Source: Edaphochlamys debaryana (Eukaryota; Chlorophyta; Chlorophyceae; Chlamydomonadales). Taken from it: 64,000 nucleotides of DNA. This document shows, piece by piece, positions 1 to 11,427 of this stretch (its first letter is position 1; each line of letters starts with the position of its first letter). The notes below the pieces were generated by a model that was given only the letters and a program-made list of their open reading frames with translations, was not told the origin of the DNA and did no database searches. The position numbers and the translations under genes are program-made. The stretch is from NCBI GenBank assembly GCA_016858145.1, contig JAEHOE010000096.1, positions 62,001-126,000 of the forward strand, read 5' to 3'.

Positions 1-409
1 AGGCGCATGCCGCCAGATCATATGCAACATGAAATTAGGTTCCACATTATCATTAGGTAGTTTGCATCATCAGCCACAGGGGCCAATGGGCTCACTTAAC
101 TGCAGATATACTTCAGTGCCCCCGTTCAATCGAGGGGGGCATAGTTAACTAGCCCGTGTGTTGCCTCTCTGCCTCTGCCCCTCTCCATCAAGCACTGCGC
201 TTTGCGGCCCATCTCGGCTCATCCGCTGCTGGGGCGGGCCTTGCCCCGCTAGCCCCGCCCCGCCAAGTGCATGCTCCGCACCCGCGCGCCGATGCAATCA
301 AATCAGCCGGCCCTCGTCGCATTGCGCCCCTCATGATCAAGGCGTACGTACGTCCCGCATGCCCCTGAGCCATCCAGCTGTGCCCTGGCATGTGGGGCTG
401 TCGCACGGT

Positions 410-3400
410 CTACACCGTCCCCGAGTGGATGTACAGGCACACGCCAGGAGACGGCACGACCGCCGCTGAAGGGTAAACGACGGGGACGTATATGAACTTC
501 CCGGAACTCTTCAAGGTGTTCCACGTGAAGCCTGCGCAGCCCCACGCCGGTTCGTCGCAGAAGAAGGGTAGATATCGGAACTCAATGAACGAGAAGTCGT
601 CATAGACTGCGTCGTAGCTGTACGTGGGATGATCCGCGTTTAGTATCGTTCGGTATCCCTGGATCGGGGGGCACGCCAGGGGCGGGGGGCGCGGCGGCTT
701 TGGGGGCCTGGGCGAGGGTGGAGGAGGAGGCGGTCTCGGCGGCGGCGAAGGCGGGAACGGGGGCCTTGGTGGGAGGGTGTATAGGCAGATCCGTGGTGCA
801 TAGAACGCCCCAAGTCTCGAGGCATTAGACTTTAGCAAACCGTAGCCCAGGACCGAGTCCCAGGTAAAGCCTTGGCAACGGAAGTCCTTGACGCAGGCGA
901 GACTCAGCCCCAGGAGGCTGACGTCGACTCGTAGGTTGCCCCAGACGAGGTCCGTGTTGGGTGTGGCGTTGAATCCAGGGACGGGTCGGCAAGCTAGCGG
1001 GGGCGGGGGTGGCGGCGACGGGGGCCTCGGAGGGGGCGGTGGCGGCGGCGGCGGTGGGATTGGCGGCGGCGCTGTGCGGGGCGGGAAAGGGGTGGGAAAG
1101 CACAGTGCGAGACATTGATGGCATCGGGCGAGGGATGGACAGGTCCAACGGACCGCGAAGCGTTTGATGTGCACTGCACACATAGCTCAGACGTATGGGA
1201 ATGGCAGCGAGACGCTGTGTGTGTGCTTACGTGGGGGCGAGGCGCTGCGCGTGTAGAGGCAGGTCCCAGGCGCCTCCTCAGGGGCTGGAGAGACATCCGC
1301 CTTGAAGACGCCGAACCCAAGGGCTCTATCCCAGCTGAAACCCTGGCAGCGGGGGTCTCCCAAGCATTTGTAGGCGGGGCCGGACAAGTCCAAAGTGCTG
1401 AGGCGGAAGAACCCCAGGTTGCTCGCCGTGGGCTTCAGAAGGTTGACGTCACGCCGCCAGTCGAAGCCCTGGACGGGTGGGCACCTTGCAAAGGGCAGAC
1501 GGAGGGCAACAGGGTAACCAGTGAGGTAATCAGATCAAAAGTGATTGGCAGGGCCCATCCAGCTTGCCGGCCAATGGGCAAACAGTGTGTGGCAACGCCC
1601 GCCGTCTCAAGCCCCCCTGCTGCCCGCTCCCTTTACTCCCTCACAGTGTGGGTGTGGGCGGCATGCGGCACTCGAGGTCGGGGTTGGCTCGGTAGCGGCA
1701 CAGGTCCACCAACATCTTGCGACCGCTGTCGACAAGGGCTGTGTGGAAGGGACATAAAGGGGCAGCAGCCGGCAGCAGACGCCGGAAGCAGGGTGAGCGA
1801 GTGAGGGAGCCACACATGCCCTTTCCCGCCCTGCCTTATCTATCCCGCAGCTGATGTAACAAGAGGTGATATCTGATATGCACTATCTAGTTGTTGGGGG
1901 GCACGTTGAGCATGTTTCAGCAAGGAACGAAGGTAGGAATGGCATCCCTGCACATGCCCCACCCTGCCGTCCTGACCCGCCTCCGACCTACCCCGTGCCT
2001 GGACCTTGAGGCGGACAGCGGGCAACGTCTGCGACCCGCCCTGGGCCACAACTGAGCGCAGGGTGAACTCAGGGTCGAAGCTCTGGCCAGTGGTGTCATT
2101 GTACAGGAACTCCGGGCGCTCTGAGTCGTGGATGCTGAGGCGGTGTGAGAAGTTATCTGGGAGGTCCAGGTCCGCACCCCCGCGGACTCGCAGAGCTATG
2201 TAGATGTTCCTGTGGATGGGAGGCCCGGCGCATGCGGTGCGGTGGGTCATAAATGATGAGTGCTTGGTCATTCGTTCAAGGCTACTGGTACCCCTAGGTA
2301 ATAACCCGGCCTGATGGCAGGCCGACCCACGGCGGGTGAATGCTGAATACAAATGGCTTCCGAACTCACTTGGTGTACTGCGCTCCCATCCAGGTGGGCC
2401 GCACCAGGATCAGGGCGCCCTCGGGCCCCAGGGACGTGGCAGGGAGGGCCAAGTTGGTGACCGGTCGCCCTTCCGGAAGGTCTGTTCCATTGAGCACCGC
2501 AAGGGGCGTGGCCCAGCCAAGGCGATAGAGCTCCGGGCCTGTCGTTCGGTGACAAGGGAATGCGTCAAGCTAACCCCTAGCCGACCCGCCCCAAGCCAAG
2601 CCTAGCCCGTGTCGGCAATTTTACCTGTGGGACATGCGCGTCCGTAGCCCATGAAAGTTGACCAGTCGTTATAGCTAAACAATGGAGAGGCTTGCGCGAA
2701 ATACATGTTGTAACCTGGAAGCCATCCCGGGGGCCGGTGTATGTAAGCAGCCATTCAGATAGAGCAGCAAGGTGATTGACTAGCCGACCGATCACGCGCC
2801 CCGCCTTACTGGTCAGCATTGCCTGGATCATGTAGTTCTCGAGCAAGGCACCATAGATCCACGCGTAGGTCGAGGTCAAGTCAAAGAACGCGCCAGACCG
2901 GCACGTATAGTTGAGCAGTGGTGGAGTCACGTAGATTTGATGTGTGTAGATGCTCAAGTCCCCTACGCACGTACGGCAGCGACGGCATGGATTGCGGCTC
3001 ATCTATCGTGTACAACTGATATTGATGCCCATATGGGCATGGCGCATGGATAGGGTAAACGCGGAACTCACCGATCAGAGATGGGAGCACTGTCTTGTGC
3101 AGAGTCTGAATCAAATCAGCCTCCTTACAGTTTGTAAGCTTCCAGAGCGTGTCATTGGTGCATGGTATCACCATTTCCAGGATCTGTGGATCCGGCACAG
3201 ATTACACCGTAAGGCCAACCAGGTTGGTAAGGAACCATCATATCAGCGCCTATACCAAGTAAGCTATTCAGGATCATTGACGTACGACAGACCTTGAGAT
3301 CCGCGGGGTCCAGGGACATCTTGCCATAGCTGCAGCCAAACAGCAGCTCCGCCACGCCCCGCCTGCCCCAGAAGACCGCCATCAGGTCCTCATGGGTGAC

Positions 3401-4316
3401 CTGTTCGGTCGGTGATATGACCCCATCGGCGCACTCTGGCGCCAGCCGCAACACAACCACCAGCGGCTTGACCGGGGCCTCAATGGTTGCCTGTGGCGTG
3501 CCGGCCGGCGCGGGGGGGCGCCTGGGGCGGCACAGCACGGCGGGAGCCAACGATTATTGCTGTGTTTGGGTGTGCGCATGGTCAGGCGAAAGGGCTGTGT
3601 CATGTTTGGCCGTTAGGGCAGGCCCTCAGAACTGATGATGAGGTGGTCTACCCCTCTGCCTAGCCTGGCCGTTAGGGCTGGCCCTAAGAACTGATAGATC
3701 TTGTTTACTGTTCGTGTTGTTTCGGCTACCTAGTCCAGCCACTTGCCTGCTGGGGATGCGGGTGTAGAGGCAGGTGCCTGTCAGGTTCCGGTTGGGCTCG
3801 GTCCTGACTCGACACTGCCCCTGGGGTTCAGTGTCACTACCATAACCTGTGGGCCGCCAGCTAAAGCCCTGCGGTGTATATAGAGAACAGAATGGGTCAA
3901 TGGCATCGCCTGGAGTTACATCAACCAGACCTGCTGATTCTTTCTGGGATCATCAGGTCCTGCGCATCTAGTCCATTCATGCACGCACGCACCTTGAAAC
4001 GAGCATCCGCCTGGCAGGCGTACAGCAATGACGGGAGATCCCGGCGGAAGACTGTGTACATCTCTGAGTCATCGGCGGGAACCCGCTCCATATCCCGAGT
4101 CCACGTGTATCCAGGGAGCTCAGGGCACCTGTGATGAGGTGAGGTGAACGCACGTGAGCCACCGTGATGTATGAGAGCAGCGGCACTACCCCCGCTCACT
4201 GTTCCCGTCCAGGGATATGCGTACAGGCACGGTGCAAAGCGCGGGGCCGTGTGGCACGCTCCGCGCGATGCTTTGGGGGGACAGGGGGCCGAGGATGAAC
4301 GCGGGGCGAAACACAT
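410..4316 (-). CDS. M11 (gametolysin-family) pseudoprotease with Cys-rich modules and polyproline linkers
   Basis: Predicted secreted or matrix protein of the M11 matrix-metalloprotease family. Exons (minus): 3993-4128, 3743-3868, 3293-3490, 3072-3183, 2810-2962, 2625-2714, 2370-2538, 1992-2209, 1645-1738, 1231-1484, 410-1071; splice phases agree throughout. Order: one Cys-rich module (starts CPELPGYTW, ends GTCLYT); M11 domain with FGCSYGKM near its start, YNDWSTFMG and ELYRLGWATPL near its end; a beta-rich tail starting NIYIALRVRGG; then three more Cys-rich modules separated by polyproline. The zinc site is destroyed: where the neighbouring paralogue has QELLHNFGLYH this protein reads QAMLTSYNMYF, so the catalytic Glu and two metal ligands are lost. 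It is therefore probably not a protease. The 5' end is weak: an ATG at 4316 with an exon 4225-4316 fits the phase but gives no signal peptide. The exon 1231-1484 uses a CAAG acceptor rather than the usual GCAG. Family assignment is confident; the start is not. Confidence 0.8.
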
Positions 4317-4341
4317 TTCCACACCGACCCGCGACAAAACG

Positions 4342-4346
4342 TTACA
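4342..4346 (-). terminator. Candidate TGTAA poly(A) signal for the upstream M11 gene
   Basis: TGTAA on the minus strand, about 560 bases past the stop codon at 4904. TGTAA is the usual polyadenylation motif of volvocine algae. If used, the next gene must begin below about 4330, which fits the ATG at 4316. Confidence 0.4.
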
Positions 4347-4903
4347 AACACTTTTCCCTTGGCTTATCCGAGTTCTATAAGGCTTCGCAACATTGCGCTC
4401 GGTCTGGGCGAGGTCGATCGGCGAGGTCTGACCGAAGTCGGTATCGCAACATCCGCGCAAACCTGTCAAACTCTACCTCGCTCATAGCTTCAAGGTGTTA
4501 GGTACCTAACAAACGGGACGTCTGGATTGCTCCTCGGGCTAAATGTTCGAGGTGGCGCGACTGCATTCCCAACATGTTGAGTTCGTGCCAGGTCGAGAAG
4601 TTTCCCTACCCTCAACGCCATAGATAGCAAATCAGAGCAGGCTACAGCTTGTGGCGTCGCGTTCTGGGCATGTAATCGCATGTTTGTGCGTGGCCCCATG
4701 ACACCCTTCGCTGCCGGGACAAGCTGCTCCACGCTGATCCCGGCCCACCCCCGATCAGTGTAGCAAAATATCAGCAATACCAGGCGCAGCGTTTGCAGCC
4801 TCAAATGCTACACATGCGCTTTAACCCCTGCCCATACACTTATTTATTGTGCGCGACCCAGCCGCCAGCTGCCAGTCGCCCCCCTAGGTCCGTTGCCGTC
4901 CAC

Positions 4904-7900
4904 TCACTGTGTGCGCAGCGGTGGCATAGGGCAGTCGTCAGCGCTCCTGGGGTAGCGGCACAGGTCGACCAGGATGTGCGAGCCGTTGCCAAGGAGCTCT
5001 GGGGAGGGGCGGGACCACAAGATAGGGAAGCGGCGGCGGGGTCAACTTGGATGTTGGTTTACACCAGTGAAACTAGATGTATAGCACCTTGCCTGCGAAC
5101 ATGTCGAACGGAGAACAGTACTCACCCTGTGTCTGGACCACCAAGCGGTACTGCGGGAGGTCCAGGCGCCTGCCCGGCTGCAGCACGGCAGTCATGTCTA
5201 GTCGGGGATCCCCCGCAGCGAAGAAGTCATTGTCCACGGAAGCCAGGGCCTCGTGCACGCTCAGCGCTCCGACGAACTGGGAGTCGAGGCCCCAATCGCC
5301 GCCGCCCCTCCCACGGAGTGACAGGTACAGGTTCCTGGAGGAGGCACGGGGCATGTATGCAAGTTGTTGTTGGATGAACTAACCCCATGTCACTATGATT
5401 GCTTGTGCGGCTGACCAACCCGCAACCACTCGTTCAAGTGCGCAGGAGGGTGCGAGGCCAAACGCCGATGGGTATGTGCTCATGGTGAACCAGACGCTGC
5501 TGCAATAGATCCTCCTCATGTAACCCACTTGGTGTAAGCATCACCCCTGCACTAGTCTATATATGATCACCTACTTGGTGTAACCGCCGCCCATCCAGTC
5601 TGGAATGATCTTTACGAAGGCCCCCTTAGGGCCCAGGTACGTTGCCGGGAGGCTGATGTTGATTCGCGGCACCCCCTCCAGGAGGCTCGCCCGGGACACG
5701 TTGAGGAGCGCACGGGCCCAGCCCAGCCGCCACAGCTCCGGAGCCGACACACAGCACGAGGGCCCAAAGCCCATGAACTGCGGGCAAGGGCCAGCCAGCG
5801 ACGATCGACAGATGTGAGCAGAAGGGCTGGAAGGCCGGTGCAAGCGCCGTCCTGGCAGGTTCAGCTGAGCGAGACACCGGACACCCGCCGCGCGCCCATT
5901 ACGATCCTAACATTATTCCATGGCCCTGATCAGTGCCTCAGCTTCGAGCCCCACGCACCGTGCTGGCGTCCCCGTACTCAATGGCATCCCTATAGCCTGC
6001 GTACAGGGCCGAGACACACAGGATGAGTACTTGCGCCGTGAACTCCGTCCCCGTGCAAAGGGTGCTCCGGCCCCGCCGGCAGCAGCTTCTGCATCCTCAC
6101 CATGGTACAGCCCAAAATCTGCGCACGGCGCGCATGCATGCAAGAGCAGAATGGGACAGAAGTCAGGGCCAAAGGCACACACCGCCGCTACAGCGGTACG
6201 GTACCAGCTAGGACGCAGACCGGCTCCCTCGCTCCCTCCCCCATGTTGCCCCATCCCCCACTATCGCCCATTATCCCCCATTAGCCTGCCAGATAACACC
6301 GCCGCCGAGCGCCGGGCATATATACCCATCCGCATTCCCCCGCGCACTGTGCAGCAGCTCTTGCAGGGTGGTGCCCATCTTGTCCAGGCCCTGGAGCAGA
6401 GGGAGTGCGTGGGGGCGGGTGGAGCAAGCCAGCAGAAAGAGGATCTTGGCAGCTGGAACGTAAGCGTGGGAGAAATGAGTGACCCGCTGAAGGCGGTCAA
6501 CCAGGCCAAGGCGGATCGATCGAGCCGGAAACCAATACCCCCGCTCGGCGAGGCTTACCCATGGCCCTGCCACCAGCCAGCTCAAGGGGCCTGCCTTCAA
6601 GGCCAGGCCGCCAAAGCCGCAGCCCAGTCCCACTGGCATGATGAACATGGTGTGGGAGAAGCGGCTGAACGCAGCAGCTGCACACGGGGTGGGAGAGTGA
6701 GCGGGGAACGAACGACATCAACGGTTTATGTTAACCGCGTATACCGGGTGCGGTTCGGGGTAATGATCACCCTCTAACCCTCTCACCGCCCAGCCGTTCC
6801 AAGGCTAGGGCAATCGCCTGGTTTCCAATCTCCGTGTGGTCACATGTGAGGGCCGCTGTGCTGCAGGGCAGAGTCAGGTTGAGGACCTGTACGTACGTTG
6901 GGGGATTTGGGGGTGGGGCGCGGGAGACGCTGTTGAATCATTCATTTTCAGCCAGAAGATCGCGGCTGCCCTCGCCCATCCATCCGAGACACAACCCTCC
7001 CCCCCATGAAGCCTCTCACGCACCCGAAAGGTCGTGCGGTTGAGCGTCATGGCGCCATAGGAGCACGCCTCGAGCTGCCTGGCATAGCCCCCGAGCTGCC
7101 CTCCCTCGCTGGTCCAAAAGCGCGACTCAATGTGCGCAGGGTCCACTCCCGGCATGACTGCAGGACAATCAGGTGCAGTGTTCACCCTAAGGGCGATGAC
7201 CAGCAGTGAGATACTGACGTTGGCCGCTTTGACGGGAGCGGCAAGCGTCCTGCGCAGAAAGAGAGCGGGACCTGTGTTACAAACAAGCCGGCCGGAGGAT
7301 GCCCCATCAGCATCCCGCCCGCCACTCACGACACGACCAGCCCCGTTAGGGCCACGCAGGTCGAGTTGCTGCCGGCGGCAGGGGTGCAGAGCGCCGAGAT
7401 GCGCCGCCCAGCCGGCACAGAGAGGCCCGTGCCTGCGGTGAACACATGGGGGCAACCGCTGGTGTCATGCCCCCACGGCTGCATGCGTCGAGCTGCTCGG
7501 ATAGCACGCTCTGCGGATCTCCTAACGGGAGGGATGCCTTGCGGGAAGGGCAGCTTGTCTCGCTGCTTCTCTGCCCACGCACGCGCTGCACTCCCTGACA
7601 TCCACCCACCTGGGTCCGCCGGCTGTCCGGCCGCTAGCCGGTACATGGTCCCGTCTGGCCCCGACACCACCCACAGCTTCGTGTCATTATGTCGGTCGAT
7701 TTCCAGGAGCGTGCCCTGCGGGGCAAGCGGCGAGGTGGTTGCGCACGGTAGGTAGGTGTGCAGGAGCGAGCGAGGGAACGTGGCGTAGTGCAGAAGCCTA
7801 CCGCTATGGGGAATGGCGCCCGCGCAGGCGGAGAAGGCTGAGGGAGCTGTGGCCTCGGCAGAGGGGGCCTCGGTAGAGGGGGCTCCGGTACAGGGGGCTT

Positions 7901-8685
7901 CGGCAGAGGGGGCCTTGGCAGAGGGGGCCTCGGCAGGGGGGGCGTTGGCACAGGGGGCCTCGGCAGGGGGGGCGTTGGCACAGGGGGCCTCGGCAGAGGG
8001 GGTTTCGGCATAGGGGGCCTCGGCAGGGGGGGCGTTGGCACAGGGGGCCTCGGCAGGGGGGCCGTTGGCACAGGGGGCCTCGGCAGAGGGGGTTTCGGCA
8101 TAGGGGGCCTCGGCAGAGGGGGTCCCGGCAGAGGGGCACGGGATGGGGGCCGGGGCGCTGGGTGCGGCGGTCCGAGGCGCGGCCCTGGCTGCGGCGGCGG
8201 CGCTTGGGGCGGCATAGGAACGCCTGCAAACGGGGCCGTGGGTGTATAACTCAGTGTTTGGCACGACACGCACGCGCCACGCCTCTACAGGCCTTCGGCA
8301 TTAGCCGCCGTGCGGCAGCACGGTGCCCCCCAGCGCCCCCCGGCAAACCAGCCTTCACGGCACCCAGTGGGCCCCCACACCTGTCTGGGTCCCCTGCGTC
8401 CCATGGGCACAACTAAGATCTGGTCAACTGCAGTGAGCGGAGCCCCTCACCGGCAATAACCACGCAGAACCATGCTGCGATTGCAGCGAGGGCCAGCGGC
8501 TGCCAGGAATGCCGCCAGCGGTCCGACCGTGCTGGGCCTGACCTGGGCCTGACCCCCGGCGGAGGCGCCCGTGTCATGCCCGGGCTCCCTGGGCGCTCGC
8601 TGGGCGCTTGAAGTCCCCTCCTCCACAGCTCGGCAGTGTTGGAGCCGCGCGCCAGCGACAGTCGCTGGATGGCTAGCGACGCCAA
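4904..8685 (-). CDS. M11 gametolysin/VMP-like matrix metalloprotease with membrane anchor and polyproline region
   Basis: Thirteen exons in one phase-consistent frame (638 aa): 8451-8685, 7802-8223, 7610-7715, 7330-7432, 7024-7249, 6787-6886, 6559-6677, 6348-6390, 6101-6118, 5959-5996, 5575-5777, 5126-5334, 4904-4998. The N-terminus holds a hydrophobic helix (LALAAIAAWFCVVIAG, about residues 60-78), a type II anchor or long signal. Then come about 100 residues of PPLPRPPVPTPPLPRPP-type repeats, likely hydroxyproline-rich and wall-associated, then the M11 domain: ACSYGAM, a CGFGG block, QELLHNFGLYH, EYGDAST and ELWRLGWARALL. The metal site is QExxHxxGxxH, the form known from Volvox VMP1, with Gln for the first His of gametolysin's HExxH. 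The catalytic Glu and both remaining His are kept, so activity is plausible. The role inferred from the family is cleavage of Hyp-rich wall glycoproteins. Stop TGA at 4904-4906. The start could be 8685 or an internal Met at 8578. Confidence 0.87.
7813..8145 (-). repeat. Minisatellite encoding the PPLPRPP(V/M)P(T/K) repeats
   Basis: On the plus strand this reads as repeated GGGGGCCTCGGCAG/GGGGGCGTTGGCAC units of about 15 bases, usually paired as 30-base units. It encodes the polyproline stretch of exon 2 of the M11 protease. Units differ by single bases, so copy number could vary between strains. Confident as a repeat; its functional boundaries are set only by the exon. Confidence 0.85.
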
Positions 8686-10668
8686 TTGCGGTCAACTAGC
8701 GCTCCCGTACTGTGGTCAGCCATTGGCTTGCAGGCTATGTGGGAAGTTATGGTGAGGAAATGTCCCTGAATCGACTGCAGCTCAGGACGTCGCCCATCCA
8801 ACCTTGAGTTCTAACCGTGTGCGCAATCTCTCTAAGCGCTCCACATGACGCTTTTGCGTCCACTCTATGCTTGGGGGCCAGAACGTCTATCAGGAGTCCG
8901 GTGTCTAGTGCAACTCGAGCTTCTACCGTCTTTTACCTCTCAGCGAGCTAAGCTGTTTAAGAGCAGCAGTGTGGAGCAAGGTTACGTGCGACGGCGGTTG
9001 CAGTGCGACAAGACGAAAAGCCCGTTGCGCATCGTATACGCACCAGAAATGCACTAGAGGTGCTTGACTGGCCGCGATCGAGAGCGCAAGAGCATCCTTT
9101 CTTACACCGGCGGGGAGGCGACCAGGAGTGCCCCTGGTGCGTGCCGCCTGTTGGTCGCCCCGAGTCGCCCTCCCCTACCCGTCGGGTCTACCCCACTCCC
9201 CCACCCTCGCCCACCCTGTCCCACCCCCAAACCCCACCCGCCCATCCCACCCCCCACCCCTCTTCCGCACACACACACCATGCCTCCACCTCGTCATCGT
9301 CGTCAAGGCATGCTCGAGCGAGCGTGTGTATGGACCTGGGACCCAGGTCCTGGGTTAAGAACAGGGGTGCCAGGCAAGCGAGTGCGCAAGGGCACGGCCC
9401 GGGGAACCAGTCGCCTGCTGCCCAGGGCATGGCAACAATTGAAGCATGCATTAGGAAACAATTAGGAGAGCACGTTCGCGTGTTACCGTGAAAGCCTCGG
9501 ACGGTTACCTTGTCGCCATGGCCAGGCGTCAGCTCTCCGGCGGCTCGCAAGGTATCCCGGCCCGTCCAACCCACACGTATACAGACCTGTAAGTGACGGG
9601 AGAACCGCCGGAGCAGAGCGAAAGGGGCGTCAGGAACGGTGCTCGAAGGCGCATGTCAGCGGGGCGACGCAGGCAGCACAGCCACTAGCACACCCCAGAG
9701 CCGCCGGAGAAGCCCACCCAGGGAAGCGTAGGCTGCCTAGAGGAGGGCGAGAGGGGCGGGGCGGAGCAAGAAGCCGGCGAGCGCCGGGAGACGAGCAGCC
9801 GGTACGGCCCAGGTCCTGGGTGAATCATGACGTACGTACCTACGTACCTTGGCCCCGCACCCGGGGGCCGCTCGGCATGCGCATGCGCCTCTCGGTGCTG
9901 GTGCCTGCTAACGTGGGCCCCGGAGAAACGCACAGAGGTGCGTGACTCCGAGGCGCTCGAAGCGCAGGGCACCCTATCTATGCAGAACGCACCCGTGGGG
10001 GCTATGTCGGGCTGTGAAGTCGGCGGTGCTACCCGTCGCGTCTGCTGCCCCACCCACCCCCACCCTCGCCCACCCCCAAACCCCACCCCTCCGACCGTGG
10101 ACAAGACCTCCAAACCTGACCTCCCCCGTAGACACCGTCGCCAGCACCACTGCACACACTGCCGTACATGGCCATAATGTAACCAGTTTCCCTCGACTAT
10201 CCTGCCGATAGGCTGCCCTTGGTGTGCGCTACTGCCTTGCGCATGAACCGGAAGCGTCGATGAGGCTTGGGTCCTGTCCATCGACCATCCCCGCGTCCAT
10301 GGACCACTCTCCGGTACCTTGCATCCGCGCTATTCATGCCCGAGGCCTCCTATATGACGAGCTACGGTCATAATAGTACACCCGGACGCCTAGCAGCGGT
10401 GGCAGTGCCGGTCGTGACGTGTCCCACGCGCGGACATGCCGACATGTGGCACCCGCAGCCACCCTGCGACCACCATCCCTATGGTCTGTGGTGCTCAGGC
10501 ACACCCACGGTTCAGCCTCTGCTTGATACCACGCTGTTACGCAAGGAAAGGGCCCTTGGGCTGCGTCAGACCGCTGTGACAAAAGTTCGGACGGGAGCTG
10601 TACAAAAGTTCGGGACCCCCCTCCCCCCCCCAACTTTGAGGGCTCATAACTTTTTTCCTGGAACTCCA

Positions 10669-10691
10669 AAGTTAAAGCGTGGTGTATATTT
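10669..10691 (+). repeat. Short direct repeat, copy 1
   Basis: AAGTTAAAGCGTGGTGTATATTTTT-type sequence (about 22 bases). An identical core recurs about 730 bases downstream, at about 11402-11427. Both copies sit next to poly-C runs. Function unknown. Confidence 0.6.
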
Positions 10692-11401
10692 TTAAACTCA
10701 CCAGCAGCCAGCCACTCGCTCGAGCTCAGCCCAGCCAGCCGTCATTACCCCCCCCCCCCCCCACGCACCCAACCCTGTCTGCCCGACCCCCAACTAACTA
10801 AAGCCGCCGCACCCTCGCCAGGGTGTCGCTCACCTTCTCATCGCGCCTCCGCTCGGTGTCTCGAGTGGTGGTCCGCTACATGGCAGGGGATAAGAGCGCC
10901 TTTAAGGACAACTGCACCCTCGCCCTGACACACAAGTCTGGGGCTGCAAACCAGACCGCAACTTGCTTGAAGCTTCTTACCCATCTCGACCGTAAGTCAC
11001 TCCGCGCAACCCACTAGACCCCGGTCGTTCTGCCATCCAGCCAGGACGGCACTTTTTGAAAGCCTACTGGGTGCTGTGCACGAGCAGCGCCCGGCGGCGC
11101 TGTGCCGGCACCCGCCAGCCGGAGTCGCTGGCGCGGCGGCTGCTGGCAGCGCGCAGGGTGGTGGCGGGTAGCGGTGGCTAGGAGGTGGCGGAGCGGTGTC
11201 CGTGTAGATAAGACCGGGCAGCTAAGTCTGTGCCAAGGGGTGCGAGTCCCCCGACAACCTGCTATCAACGCGTTAAAGCTCGGTTGGATTATAGTGCGCC
11301 CACGGTTACCGCGGGGAATGGGTCGCGTAGCAGACGGGTGAGGGGCTCAGCCCTTTTCCGCCCCTATGGGGGCGCCCCGCCTGTCTGAAAGCCTCTTGTC
11401 T

Positions 11402-11427
11402 AAGTTAAAGCGTGGTGTATATTTTTC
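11402..11427 (+). repeat. Short direct repeat, copy 2
   Basis: Second copy of the sequence described at about 10669, again followed by a C-run. The two could bound an element of about 750 bases, but no coding content or flanking duplication was recognised between them. Confidence 0.55.

Noticed and set aside
4490..4804. Apparent signal-peptide-like frame RLQTLRLVLLIFCYTDRGW as first exon of the M11 pseudoprotease
   Set aside because: It has no ATG (only TTG) with a stop just upstream, weak codon bias, and lies in the likely 3' UTR of the upstream gene before its TGTAA at 4342.
10880..11017. Small frame MAGDKSAFKDNCTLALTHKS with a good GTAAGT donor (CGACC/GTAAGTC at about 10990)
   Set aside because: Only 45 codons, no partner exon, no homology recognised and weak codon bias; could be a real exon but not supportable.
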